A stretch of 64,000 nucleotides of DNA from NCBI GenBank assembly GCA_028279215.1, contig JANQOF010000054.1, positions 62,001-126,000 of the forward strand. The letters are read 5' to 3'. Numbering within the stretch: position 1 is the first letter of the stretch; each line of letters starts with the position of its first letter. The stretch comes from Pirellulales bacterium (GTDB taxonomy: Bacteria; Planctomycetota; Planctomycetia; Pirellulales; Lacipirellulaceae). The notes beneath the pieces are model-generated. The model did no database searches, had not been told where the DNA came from, and worked only from the letters and a program-made list of their open reading frames with translations. The translations under genes and the position numbers were made by a program. Positions 36,122-46,000 of this stretch are shown piece after piece.

Positions 36122-36865
36122 ATGTTCTCGTACCCTTCGTTTGCGGACGACTATTACCTGACGCTTACCCTCAGCACGGAGATGGAGCTTGCGGGCAATC
36201 GTGATTCGGTACTGCACTATGCCGAACAGATGCAAAAGAAGTATCCCGACATGCGGAACTTCTACGCGCGGGACAAACGCGATTTCGTGCTCGAAGGCGA
36301 CAAGGACTCGGGGCAATATCGATGGGCGGCGGTCGAGACGCGGCGGGTGAGTTCCGGCGCGGTCAACTTTGAGTCGTACGCCGAAGCAGTCGAGCAGCAT
36401 CATGCAGCTTTGGAAATTGCACCCTACGCCCTTTCGGTCAGTCCATTGGACTGCGAGGCACTCGACTTGTTGGCCGGGTTCGACTTCACCTACCGCGGCA
36501 ATCACAACTCGCTAGTGAACGAAGCACTCGGGTTGTGCCCCGCGTTCGAGAAGCTGGCCAGCATGCCAGGCGCGGCGTTCATCAACAACGAACCCACCAT
36601 TACGCTCGCACTCGATGAGGATTGCCGCACTCAGTGTCGAGTGAGCATCGAGACGCGCACCACGCCCTACCATGTGCGTACCGGCGAGTTTCAGGAAGAC
36701 CAGTTGAGCGTGTACGTCACCGCGCGCCGCTATGGCAGCCTCGATCCAGGAATGACGTTCGGGGCAGCGCTCAATCAACTGGACGACGTGTGTCGCGATG
36801 TAATCGAGAACTACGTGGCACCCAGCGTACTGGAGCCACTCGCCCGCACGATTGCGATGGGTTAA
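36122..36865 (+). CDS. Conserved-looking hypothetical protein, 247 residues
   Basis: Unrecognised cytoplasmic protein: no signal peptide or membrane segment. GGAGGAGA lies just before the ATG. The N-terminal 80 residues contain LTLSTEMELAGNRDSVLHYAEQMQKKYPDMRNFY, which is helical. A central segment (SLVNEALGLCPAFEKLASMPGAAFINNEPTITLAL) gives way to a strand-rich C-terminal half (QCRVSIETRTTPYHVRTGEF, QLSVYVTARRYGSLD). The reading frame is clean and codon use matches its neighbours. It stands between ogt and a response regulator, both on the other strand. I can suggest no function. Confidence 0.7.
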   Translation: MFSYPSFADDYYLTLTLSTEMELAGNRDSVLHYAEQMQKKYPDMRNFYARDKRDFVLEGDKDSGQYRWAAVETRRVSSGAVNFESYAEAVEQHHAALEIAPYALSVSPLDCEALDLLAGFDFTYRGNHNSLVNEALGLCPAFEKLASMPGAAFINNEPTITLALDEDCRTQCRVSIETRTTPYHVRTGEFQEDQLSVYVTARRYGSLDPGMTFGAALNQLDDVCRDVIENYVAPSVLEPLARTIAMG

Positions 36866-36872
36866 CCAACGT

Positions 36873-37268
36873 TTACGTCAGCAAACGGTCGATGCTGGCC
36901 ATTAAGCGATCCATCGGAAACGGCTTGCGGATGTAGTCGTCGACGCCGAGCATTTCGGCGTACGCTTTATGGCGACTGCCTTCGTTGGCGGTGATCATAA
37001 TGATTCGAGGCGGATTCTCACGAGTGCGCCGCAACTTCTCAAGCACCAGAAAGCCGCTCCGCTTCGGCATCATCATGTCGAGAATCACTAAATCAGGGTC
37101 TTCCCGTTCGGTGATTGCCAACCCTTGATTCCCGTCGCGGGCGATCATCACCCCGTAGCCCTTGGCCTCAAGGGCTAATCGAAGCGATTCGATAATCTCG
37201 GCGTCGTCGTCTACCAACAGAATGCGCTTGGCCGCCGCCTTCTTCGCGGTGGAGGTGTCTTTTGCCAT
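36873..37268 (-). CDS. Single-domain response regulator (CheY-like)
   Basis: 131 residues comprising only a receiver domain. The acidic pocket is VDDD at 19-22, the phosphoacceptor Asp64 lies in LVILDMMMP, the switch Thr is in MITANEG and the conserved Lys is in YIRKPF. A short Lys/Ala-rich leader precedes it. There is no output domain, so it works by protein-protein contact or phosphorelay. No histidine kinase is adjacent. A Ser/Thr kinase lies 3 kb away with no evident link. It converges on the orphan gene, with 7 nt between stops. Confidence 0.92.
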   Translation of the reverse strand: MAKDTSTAKKAAAKRILLVDDDAEIIESLRLALEAKGYGVMIARDGNQGLAITEREDPDLVILDMMMPKRSGFLVLEKLRRTRENPPRIIMITANEGSRHKAYAEMLGVDDYIRKPFPMDRLMASIDRLLT

Positions 37269-37449
37269 AGGGATTCAAGCGGGTACGATTGCAATGAAGC
37301 GAATGTTGCCGACGTAAAGAAACCGGCCGCATCGGAATGAATACCCTGTATGTATAGCGGCTGCCACCCGGTTTGGGAACGGCCCGCGCATGGTGCGCCT
37401 ATCCAGGAAGGCTGTTTAACGCGCCACTTACGGCAGAAAAGAGGAAGGC

Positions 37450-38556
37450 ATGAGTGCCGATCCGCCGCGACCAACTGCTTCGCCCGCAAAAACCCCAATT
37501 CCGGACGTGGCCCTCCCGTATCGTCCCCAGAATCCCAAAACGTATCGGCCTGGAATCGGGCTGATCGGCTGCGGTGCAATCACACGGCACCACTTGCAGG
37601 CTTACGTTGCGGCTGACTACAAAGTCGTAGCGCTATGCGATCTCGATCGCGGCCGCGCCACAGAGCGGCAACAACAGTTCTATCCGGAAGCTAAGGTCTA
37701 CGCCGACTACCACGACTTACTAGCCGATCCGCGAGTCGAAGTGGTCGACATTACCACGCATCCGCCCCAGCGGCCACCACTGGTTGAAGCGGCCCTACGG
37801 GCTGGCAAACACGTATTGAGTCAGAAGCCATTCGTCACCGATTTGGATGTCGGCGAGCGGCTCGCGAAACTGGCCGACGAGTCGGGTGTGACGCTAGCGG
37901 TGAATCAAAATGGGCGTTGGGCGCCGCACTTCAGTTACATCCGTCAGGCGGTTGCGGCGGGGTGGATTGGCGAAGTTGTCTCGATGCACTGCGCCGGCCA
38001 CTGGGACCATAGTTGGGTGAAAGGTGGCCCCTTCGAAGACGTCCGACATTTGATCTTGTACGACTACGCCATCCACTGGTTCGATCTACTCACAAACCTT
38101 ATGGGCGATCGCGACCCACTGCGAGTTTACGCGTCGGTCGCGCACAGCCCTGCGCAGGACGTGCGACCGCCACTGTTGGGGCAGGTGCTAGTCGAATATG
38201 CCGACGCGCAAGCGTCGCTCGTTTTCGACGCGTGCAATAACGTCGGAAGTTGGGACACCACGTTCGTTCTTGGCACCACCGGCAGCGTTCGTTCCGAAGG
38301 CACAAGTGAGAACAGCCAGCAAGTGATCGTCTCGACCGAGCATGGCGAGTGGCGCCCGATTACCGAAGGTCGATGGTTCGACGACGGATTCCACGGCGCG
38401 ATGGGCGAGCTGTTGTGTGCGCTTGAGGAAGGCCGCACACCGATTCATAACGCGCACGACAATCTCCGCAGCCTGGCGCTCTGCTTCGCGGCCGTCGAAA
38501 GCGCCGATACGCACCGCCCCGTGGTGCCGGGCAGCATGCGCAAGTTACCCGAATGA
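37450..38556 (+). CDS. Gfo/Idh/MocA family oxidoreductase
   Basis: NAD(P)-dependent dehydrogenase of sugars or cyclitols, 368 residues. The Rossmann motif is GIGLIGCGAITRHHLQAY (residues 35-52), followed by ALCDLDRGRA. The family EKP motif is present as SQKPF, with Gln replacing the usual Glu. The C-terminal alpha/beta domain has AVNQNGRWAPHFSY and HDNLRSLALCFAAVESA. A proline-rich 30-residue N-terminal extension precedes the nucleotide fold. AGAGGAAGG lies just before the ATG. It is convergent with the peptide transporter gene. The actual substrate is unknown. Confidence 0.93.
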   Translation: MSADPPRPTASPAKTPIPDVALPYRPQNPKTYRPGIGLIGCGAITRHHLQAYVAADYKVVALCDLDRGRATERQQQFYPEAKVYADYHDLLADPRVEVVDITTHPPQRPPLVEAALRAGKHVLSQKPFVTDLDVGERLAKLADESGVTLAVNQNGRWAPHFSYIRQAVAAGWIGEVVSMHCAGHWDHSWVKGGPFEDVRHLILYDYAIHWFDLLTNLMGDRDPLRVYASVAHSPAQDVRPPLLGQVLVEYADAQASLVFDACNNVGSWDTTFVLGTTGSVRSEGTSENSQQVIVSTEHGEWRPITEGRWFDDGFHGAMGELLCALEEGRTPIHNAHDNLRSLALCFAAVESADTHRPVVPGSMRKLPE

Positions 38557-38570
38557 CGCGCCGAGTTGCC

Positions 38571-40046
38571 CTATACTTCGCCGCCAGCTTCGACCAGCAC
38601 GTTGCGTTCTTCGCCCTGGATGTAAGTCCGACCGCGATAGAATTGCGACCATACCACGTAGATCACGGCGGTTACGAGCATTGCAATCGTGAAGAACCAA
38701 TAGTAGCTAGCTCCTGGCAACTTGGATGTGCCGTCGTCGTTCTGTATGAACGCATTCACGACGGCCGTAAATAGATTCCCTATAGAAACGGAAAGCATGC
38801 AGAACGCCATAATCAGCGACTTCATGCGTCGAGGCGCTTGTGTGTAGAAGAACTCGAGCATCGTGATCGATACCATCACCTCGGCCGCTGTGAGCACGAA
38901 GTACGCAACCACTTGCCATGTAATGTGGGGTGTCTGTCCGTTGTCAATCTGAGTCTCAATCCAAGTGGAGACGGCAAACGCGCCGGCAGTAAGAAACATG
39001 CCGATGCCAATCTTGCGTAGCGGTGTTACCGTGAAGAACTTTCCCATGAGAGGGTAGACTCCGTAGGCAAACACCGGGATTAGAATCAATACGAACATGG
39101 GATTCGCGGCCTGCAATTGGGAGGGCAGCAAGGATAAGTCGACTGTTCGACCGCCCCATTCAATGGTGCCGAAGCTCAGGTTCATGCTGTCTGCCTGAAT
39201 CACCCAGGCAGAGGCTGTTTGATCGAATAGTGACCAAAACATTGCCACAAGTAACAGCAGCGGCGTGAGATTGAGCATGGCGACAAGGCCATCGGCACCG
39301 AATGTTTCGGTAAAGAACTTGTTCCCACCAGCAGGAACGTGCACGAATCGATTGCGGCCCAGCCAGAATAGGAAGGTGGCAATCGTCATCAAGATGCCGG
39401 GTACGCCGAACGCCCAACCTGGTCCGGCCTTTGCCAGAATCACCGGTGTCAGTAAAGTGGAAATCACCGAACCGAAGTTGATGGAAAAGTAGAACCATCC
39501 ATAGACTCGCGAGAGTAAGTGCTGGTTCGATGTACCGAATTGGTCGCCTACATGAGCCGATACGCAAGGTTTTATGCCGCCCGAACCGATTGCGATTAGC
39601 GCTAGACCTGTGAAGAGAATCCACCTAGGGGCGATCACGTCCTGCGGCATGTCCATCATCGCCAAGACACCATGCCCAATGCAGTAGATCACGGAAAGGT
39701 AAAGAATGGTCCGGTACTTGCCCCACAACCAATCTGAGATCACTGCGCCTATGAACGGTGTCGCATATACGGCCGTGACGAACCAAGCCACGTTCTCCTT
39801 TGCTTGATCCGCGGTCATGACATCTGGGCTACCCGCCGTATCCAGAAGGTACTTTGTCATGAAGACGGTTAAGATTGCCTTCATCCCGTAGAAGCTGAAA
39901 CGCTCGGCCGCTTCGTTGCCGATGATGTACGGGATACCGGGCGGCATCGTATCGATGTCGAAAGGCGTGGTGCGATTCTTGCCACCGACAAGATCGGTTG
40001 AGGGCTCGGTTTGGGTCTCAGGACTCGTGTATGGCGATTCGGGCAT
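38571..40046 (-). CDS. POT/PTR family proton-coupled oligopeptide transporter
   Basis: 491-residue inner-membrane transporter with about 12-14 helices. The proton-coupling signature ExxER is present as [20 protein letters not shown] (residues 43-62). The conserved FYxxINxGS motif appears as [20 protein letters not shown]. Members import di- and tripeptides. The gene lies 13 nt from the convergent Gfo/Idh/MocA gene. There is no partner gene, as expected for a single-component carrier. The last 20 residues are hydrophilic. Confidence 0.93.
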   Translation of the reverse strand: MPESPYTSPETQTEPSTDLVGGKNRTTPFDIDTMPPGIPYIIGNEAAERFSFYGMKAILTVFMTKYLLDTAGSPDVMTADQAKENVAWFVTAVYATPFIGAVISDWLWGKYRTILYLSVIYCIGHGVLAMMDMPQDVIAPRWILFTGLALIAIGSGGIKPCVSAHVGDQFGTSNQHLLSRVYGWFYFSINFGSVISTLLTPVILAKAGPGWAFGVPGILMTIATFLFWLGRNRFVHVPAGGNKFFTETFGADGLVAMLNLTPLLLLVAMFWSLFDQTASAWVIQADSMNLSFGTIEWGGRTVDLSLLPSQLQAANPMFVLILIPVFAYGVYPLMGKFFTVTPLRKIGIGMFLTAGAFAVSTWIETQIDNGQTPHITWQVVAYFVLTAAEVMVSITMLEFFYTQAPRRMKSLIMAFCMLSVSIGNLFTAVVNAFIQNDDGTSKLPGASYYWFFTIAMLVTAVIYVVWSQFYRGRTYIQGEERNVLVEAGGEV

Positions 40047-40169
40047 CTAAGGAAGACCTCTGCAATGTTCGCGAAAATCGGAGACGGCGGGACCCCAAGT
40101 GTAACCGATCGCCAAACAAAGAACCCAGTCCAAGTCGCTATGGATGCGGGCAATCGGCGAAAGGAGAGT

Positions 40170-41504
40170 TCAACCGTTGTCGGGCTGCTCCAACCCGCTG
40201 CCGGTTGCAGAACCCGGCGTGACCAACGGTGAGTCGTCGAAGTTCGTAGCTGGCTCCTCTGGATGCCACAGAAGCACCATCGCCAAAGCACCGGCAAGCA
40301 GTAGTAAGACAGGGCCGGCCCACGGCAGGTGTTTCTTCCAAGGTGCGGGAAGCTCTGCGTTGGGTAACGTTGAGGTGCTCACCAGCGTTGGTCGCAACAC
40401 GCCGAGTTGATCCGACACGTTCAACAAAGCGGTAGTCAGGTCGGCCGGCGTCTGATACCGCACTTCGGGCTGCTTTGCCAACATCCGCCCCACCACCGAT
40501 GCGAGCGGTTGAGGAATGTCGTCGCGCAGCTCTAGTAGAGCTGGTGGTTGGTCTCCCTGATGACTTAACAGCTTTTGTAGCGGCGTACCGCCCGGGAAGG
40601 GTGGCCGTCCGGTCAGCATGTAGAACATTGTGCAACCGAGCGAGTAGATATCGCTACGCGTATCGGCGTCGCGGGGACTACGAGCTTGCTCGGGGGCGAT
40701 GTAATCGAACGTGCCGATCGTCATTCCCGTGGCCGTCAGATCGGCTTCGCCCTCGGCGTCGAACTCCTCTTGTTCCACTTGGTGCAACCGGGCGAGGCCC
40801 ATGTCGACCAGCTTCGCCTGGCCCTCGGCGGTGATCAGAATGTTCGATGGCTTGATGTCGCGATGCACCACGTTCCGTTGCCAGGCGTGCGTCAACGCAT
40901 CCGCGATTTGCAACGAGTACTTCACCGTGTCCGCGATTGAAAGTGGACCGTTTGTGGCAACCAAGTCGCGGATGTTGGTCCCTTCGATGTACTCGAAAAC
41001 GATGTAACGTAATCCACGGTCCTCGCCCACGTAGTGCACGCGGGCGATACAGGGGTGGTCGAGCCGCGCGGCCGATCGGGCTTCCATCCGAAAACGTTTG
41101 GCTGTTTCCTCGCTGCCAGCCTGATGCGTCGAAAGCACCTTGACTGCAACGGTACGATGCAGCACGGTGTCGCGCCCTCGCAGCACCGCCCCCATGCCGC
41201 CGCCGCCGACAAACTCTTCCAGCACCACGTCGTCAACACGGTGGCCCACGAGTGCTCGCCCCAAATCCCTCGGCTTTAGTCCCGTAAAAGCACTCTGTGG
41301 ATCGAGCGGAGGAGATGCCGATATGGCCGTCAGTTCGTCTTCGTCCACCAGATCTTCGATGGGTTGCGCCTGCCCCTTCACATCACGCTCCGATCGCGCG
41401 GGTTCGCCTGCGATGTTCGTTGAGTCGGGTCGAGGCGTCAGGTCGTCGCCAACCATTTCCATTGCTTTCAATCGATTCTCGGCTCGTCCGCTGAAGGCAT
41501 CCAT
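40170..41504 (-). CDS. Membrane-anchored Ser/Thr protein kinase
   Basis: 444 residues with a cytoplasmic Hanks-type kinase domain (about 70-350) and one C-terminal transmembrane helix (LPWAGPVLLLLAGALAMVLLW). The glycine-rich loop is VGGGGMGAVLRG, the ATP-binding Lys is in VAVKVL, the catalytic loop is VVHRDIKPSN and the APE motif is IAPEQA. The metal-binding DFG is replaced by DMG (LVDMGLAR), which preserves the Asp and Gly. The RD arrangement is intact, so activity is likely. No PASTA or other sensor domain follows the helix; only about 30 residues lie outside. Targets unknown. Confidence 0.93.
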   Translation of the reverse strand: MDAFSGRAENRLKAMEMVGDDLTPRPDSTNIAGEPARSERDVKGQAQPIEDLVDEDELTAISASPPLDPQSAFTGLKPRDLGRALVGHRVDDVVLEEFVGGGGMGAVLRGRDTVLHRTVAVKVLSTHQAGSEETAKRFRMEARSAARLDHPCIARVHYVGEDRGLRYIVFEYIEGTNIRDLVATNGPLSIADTVKYSLQIADALTHAWQRNVVHRDIKPSNILITAEGQAKLVDMGLARLHQVEQEEFDAEGEADLTATGMTIGTFDYIAPEQARSPRDADTRSDIYSLGCTMFYMLTGRPPFPGGTPLQKLLSHQGDQPPALLELRDDIPQPLASVVGRMLAKQPEVRYQTPADLTTALLNVSDQLGVLRPTLVSTSTLPNAELPAPWKKHLPWAGPVLLLLAGALAMVLLWHPEEPATNFDDSPLVTPGSATGSGLEQPDNG

Positions 41505-41582
41505 TCTGTCACTGCGATCGCGTCGTTTCGGCGTCGTTTCGCGGCGTTACCAGGGATGCGACCGCGGTCTGTTTTCATTCTA

Positions 41583-42965
41583 CTAGGCCGACGTGTCGGC
41601 TGAAGCCAAATCGGCACCGGGCGTGGTAAGCGAGATGATTTTCAGCTGGATCTTGCTGATAAGGTTCGAACACTGCATCAAGAAGATGGAGAACGCTTCG
41701 TCGGCGTACAGTTCTTCCTCGGTCAGTTCGCGCAGTGCCCTCAGCTTGATTGTCGTTACTTCGTCGAGCATGCCGCGAAGCTGTTCGGGATCGGTAGTGC
41801 GCATTTGGGCGACTTCAATGTCGAGCGTTTGCTGCAGCATCGCGTCAAGTCGATCTTTCTCTTGTTGCAGTGCCTCCTTACGGCGACGGCGCTCTTGGGC
41901 TTGCGCCCGCTGCCACAGTAGAAACAAGCCAGCCCCCAGGGCGAACAGGAGTTCCTTCGTTGCGGCGATCGATTCCATCATGGCCGCGATCTCTCCAAGA
42001 CGGTCGACGGGGTCGAAATAACCACGTGCCGACGAATGCGGCTCCACCGGGCACCAGGCGAGCGCCTGCGAACGCGGCAGCAGATTGGCGAACTCGGTTT
42101 GCAGGCCCCGCTCGTAAAAAACTTCAAGCAATGCTTGCACCAACGTCGGCGAAGTATCGGCAGGCACCACCACCAGTCCGGCCGTGGCCAACGTTTCAAT
42201 GGTGGAAGCCGGCGTTGTCGGCGAGCCACTGAAGTATCCCTCCGGGATCGCGTAGGGTTGCCACTGTACGCTCCGCCCGGCGTAACCTTGAGCCTCGGGA
42301 ATCGATACCAAATCGAAGCGGCCAGAGTCGAGCAGCCGAACCACGTCAGGGTTTTGCAGACCTGTCACTACCACGGCCGCATCAGCTTCCCCTTTCTCAA
42401 GCGGGCCGAGAAAGCCCTGGGGGTCACTGTTGTCGGCTGGTTCGGCAACGTTCACGTGAAAGTGTTCGAACAGTCGCATTGCCGAAGCGTGTGAGCCCGA
42501 GTCGCTTGGCCCAAGATACACCGTTTGGCCGTTGAGATCGCGAACCGACTCGATTTTCCTATCGTTACCTTGCTTGTCCACATCCCGGCGGGCGATCACC
42601 AGAGTAGGCTCGGGGTACAGCGGCGCTACAATCGACAATCGCCGCCCGTCGTCCAGCGGACCGGTTAGTAACTGGTCGCCCTGCATCATGGCAATCTGCA
42701 CCTCGCCCGACTGCAGCATCTCGCGATTGGCCACCGAGCCGGTTGTGGAGTGCAGCGTGACCGGTCGGCCCAGTCGTTCTTCGAGTTTGGGCTTCACGGC
42801 AAGCCAAAGCTGGTGATACAGGCCGTGCGGATCGCCAGTGGCGACGTGCACGGTTGCGGGCAAGCGATCGCGCCGCATGAGGCCAACAATCGCGGCGAGC
42901 ACGGCAAGTGCCACGAACGCCCATAAGAGCGTCAGCCGGACAGTACGATCGGCAGCAATACCCAC
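41583..42965 (-). CDS. TAXI-type substrate-binding protein anchored by membrane helices
   Basis: 460 residues, GTG start. An N-terminal hydrophobic helix (LTLLWAFVALAVLAAIVGLM) is followed by a periplasmic-binding fold of the TAXI/NMT1 type (about 35-320): VHVATGDPHGLYHQLWLAV, LHSTTGSVANREMLQSGEVQ, IAMMQGDQLL. A second helix (about 345-362, KELLFALGAGLFLLW) leads to a cytoplasmic coiled coil rich in Arg, Gln and Glu. TAXI proteins normally feed TRAP transporters, but no TRAP permease gene is present here. The protein may therefore be a ligand sensor rather than a transporter part. It is preceded by the giant protease and followed by the kinase on the same strand. Confidence 0.82.
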   Translation of the reverse strand: MGIAADRTVRLTLLWAFVALAVLAAIVGLMRRDRLPATVHVATGDPHGLYHQLWLAVKPKLEERLGRPVTLHSTTGSVANREMLQSGEVQIAMMQGDQLLTGPLDDGRRLSIVAPLYPEPTLVIARRDVDKQGNDRKIESVRDLNGQTVYLGPSDSGSHASAMRLFEHFHVNVAEPADNSDPQGFLGPLEKGEADAAVVVTGLQNPDVVRLLDSGRFDLVSIPEAQGYAGRSVQWQPYAIPEGYFSGSPTTPASTIETLATAGLVVVPADTSPTLVQALLEVFYERGLQTEFANLLPRSQALAWCPVEPHSSARGYFDPVDRLGEIAAMMESIAATKELLFALGAGLFLLWQRAQAQERRRRKEALQQEKDRLDAMLQQTLDIEVAQMRTTDPEQLRGMLDEVTTIKLRALRELTEEELYADEAFSIFLMQCSNLISKIQLKIISLTTPGADLASADTSA

Positions 42966-43003
42966 GGCAGTTTATCCCCACGCACGACAAGGCGAAACGA
43001 CGA

Positions 43004-43036
43004 AGGGCTCGACCCGCTGATTGCGAACCGAGCCCT
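43004..43036 (-). terminator. Hairpin after the giant protease gene
   Basis: AGGGCTCG (43004-43011) pairs with CGAGCCCT (43029-43036), a perfect 8-bp GC-rich stem. It lies 52 nt beyond the protease stop and before the TAXI gene start. A second 7-bp stem (43056-43062 with 43072-43078) sits between them. Together they likely end the protease transcript. Confidence 0.6.
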
Positions 43037-43088
43037 GTTCATTTTAGTCGTCGGATGGACCGTGAAAACAGCGGTCCAAGTCAACCTT

Positions 43089-46000
43089 CTAGACGTCGTC
43101 GCCAAACTCTTCTTCCAGCGCCAGGACAAGCGCCTCGTCGTCACCGGCGTCCAAGTCGCCCAGCAACTCGACCGAACCCAAGTTGTTTTTCATTTCCAAC
43201 TCATAATAGTAGAAATCGACCGATTCAGTGGTCGTCGCGTCGTTGCTCGAAGCGACTATCGGTTCCACCGATGCCTGGTCGACGGTAGCGGCGATCAACC
43301 CCAATCCGTCGGTATCGAACTCACCGACAGTTAACGGTGCTGCAACGAGCGGCGCCATGATGGTTTGCACCGGCAACGCCACAGCCCCAAGGTTGTCGCG
43401 CCACACGCTGTAGTCGGCAAACGACACTCTACCGTCGCCGTTGCCGTCGGCAGTCAGGTCCTGACTACGGAACGCCTGTTTCCAGTATTGATAGTCGCCT
43501 TGGTCAACCACGTTGTCGTTGTTGTAGTCTCCGGCTAGTTGCGGAGTGAACGACGTCGATACCGAGGCCGCCACCATGTAGTCTTCCACCTCGCCCAGAA
43601 TCGCCGGACCGTTGGGCTTGTTGAATTGGGCGTGTCCGCCTTCGCCATATCGGAAGCGAGCGCCAAGCGCGTTGCCCATCACCGAATCGGGCACGCGGAT
43701 GTACAACTCGTTCATCCCGGTGTCCAACCGTGGTTGGTAAGCAAACGGAATCGGAACGCCGGAGGAGTTGAGGAACTGAAGGTGTTCGTCGGCATCGAAA
43801 GCGCCGTTGTTGTTGAAATCGACCCAACCTTGCAGGAACAGCACGTTGGTACTTGCTTCGACATCGATGCGTATCAACTCGCCCGCAACGATTGGGCTAG
43901 AGAACGTGACGCCGTCGTCATTCGCGTCGAGCCCTGCGCCGGTATCAGGCTGACCATCGGCGTCGGGCGTAACGTTGCTGCCAAGATGGAACCCAGCAAC
44001 GTACCCATGGCTCGGCCCGCCGTCGGCGCTGGTGGTGAGAAACGTGCCACCTAAGTCGCCCCAGTCTGAGTTAGGCTCTGGTGCGGACGGGCTGTAGAAG
44101 CCAAAGCTCACGAATCCGTTGGTGCCATCTCCCAGTTGTTGGCCCGGGGCAAGTACGCGATTCAGATGATGTCTGCCGATTGGGTGGGTTTGATCGTCGT
44201 AAGTGTAACCTGGCCCTGGCATGACGTAGATGTCGTACTCACCTGCCGCCAAGTTTTCGAACAAGTAGTTACCATTGGCACCGGTGATGATGGTGTGCTC
44301 GGCCGTGTCAAACGTCGCAGTAACATCCGGGTTGATGCTGTTGTCGGCGTCGAGGTAGATGGTAAAGCCATCGAGCCCCTCTTCGCCGGACTCTCGAGTG
44401 CCGTTTTGGTTCACGTCCTTGAACACGAAGCCCGAGATCGAACCCAGGTCGGGCGCAACGCCAAAGTCGAGCTGCGTTGGGAACCTGAGTACATCATTGG
44501 GGACATCGAGAATAGCTTCAGCCGGATCGAAGTAAACGCGACGGAAGCCCAAGCTGGGCGATGGCGTCGCGCCTAGGCTGCCGGCGAAGCCCTCCGCAGT
44601 GATGTCGTCCCCGGTCGGCGCCCAGCCGTCGCGGTAGTCGACCATCAGATTGTAATACTCAGCCCCAACGTAGTAATCGTTTAGGAAAAGAACATTTCCA
44701 AAGAAATCTTGGGGCACGTTGATACCGGTGTTCATCTCGACACTGAATGAACCGTCGGCGGCGGTGTACTCCATGGGCTCCAATGGTGTGTCGACGCCAT
44801 TGTCGAACACTCCGTTGAGATTGATGTCGCGATAATCTAGTACCCCGTTCTCGTTAATGTCGACAAATACGCGGAACTCTTCGACGGTAGCGTCGTGGAA
44901 GTCCTGGACACCATCGAGATCAAAGTCAGCGAACACGTTGCCTTCAAAAGCCACCGTCTTTGGTTGGAGCACAAAGTTGCTTTCAACGTGGTACGCGGCT
45001 ATGGAGTCGTCGTTCTGGATGCCAATGCGGTGGGTGTGCATTGCGTTGCCGACAATGTCGTACTTGGCGTTGCCAAACTCATCGGTCGGCATGTCGAAAT
45101 GGACGTAGTAGTCAAGTTCTGCGCCGGGCAGACTGTTGTTGTGATTCGGGTTCCAAGGCAAATCGAAGTAGTAGTTGCCGTCGGCGCTGGTGTAGGTGTA
45201 TCTCTCGCCAGGGTCATGCATTCCATTGCCATCGGTTTCGACCCAAACCTTGATTCCGCCTACCATCGGCTCGTAATCCGTGTCCGACGACGAAATGATA
45301 TAGGCTTCGCCGGTAGTGGGCGTAACGTCTTCCGTCGCAATAACTCCTGTGAAGTTGAACGCGTCGTCCTGATTGATGTCCAATCCGATGGACCCTTGGA
45401 TCCGCCCGCCGAGGTCTGGCCCACCGAAGTTGGGAACCGTCTCGGTTGGTGTGACGTGGAAGTCGATGATTCCGTCGAGTGTTGCGGGAGAAGTGGTTGA
45501 CCAGTTTTCAATAACCAGTTGCCATTCACCGGCAGTGACTACTCCATTGCCATCGGTATACAAGTCGGAGTTAAAAGGCTCCACGCGATCGCCGGTGATC
45601 GGATTGATGGTGCCGACCCCTTCGGTCCGCTCGCCCCAATGGCGATTGGTCGTGAAGGTATGCACCACGGAACCACCAAAACCCAAAGGACTCTTGACCG
45701 TCGCTCGTTCCCAGTTGGTGAGTTCAGAGTGAGTGCCGTCCGGCGAAACCAGCGTTAGGCGCAGTTGCGAACTCGCGGCATCGTCCATCGCTATATTCAG
45801 GGAGACTTCAATCCATTCCACGCCGTAGTTTGCCGGGACTACGATGGGAATCGACTGTGCGCCACGCGTGTTAACCGGCAGGGGATCTGGCAAGTCGGGC
45901 GGCGGGGCAAGCCAAAGGTCAAAGTACGGGCCGAATCCTGGCAGGCCACCCACGCCGCCCGGAATCGTGATTGTATTGTTGACCACCAATTCGGCTGCGG

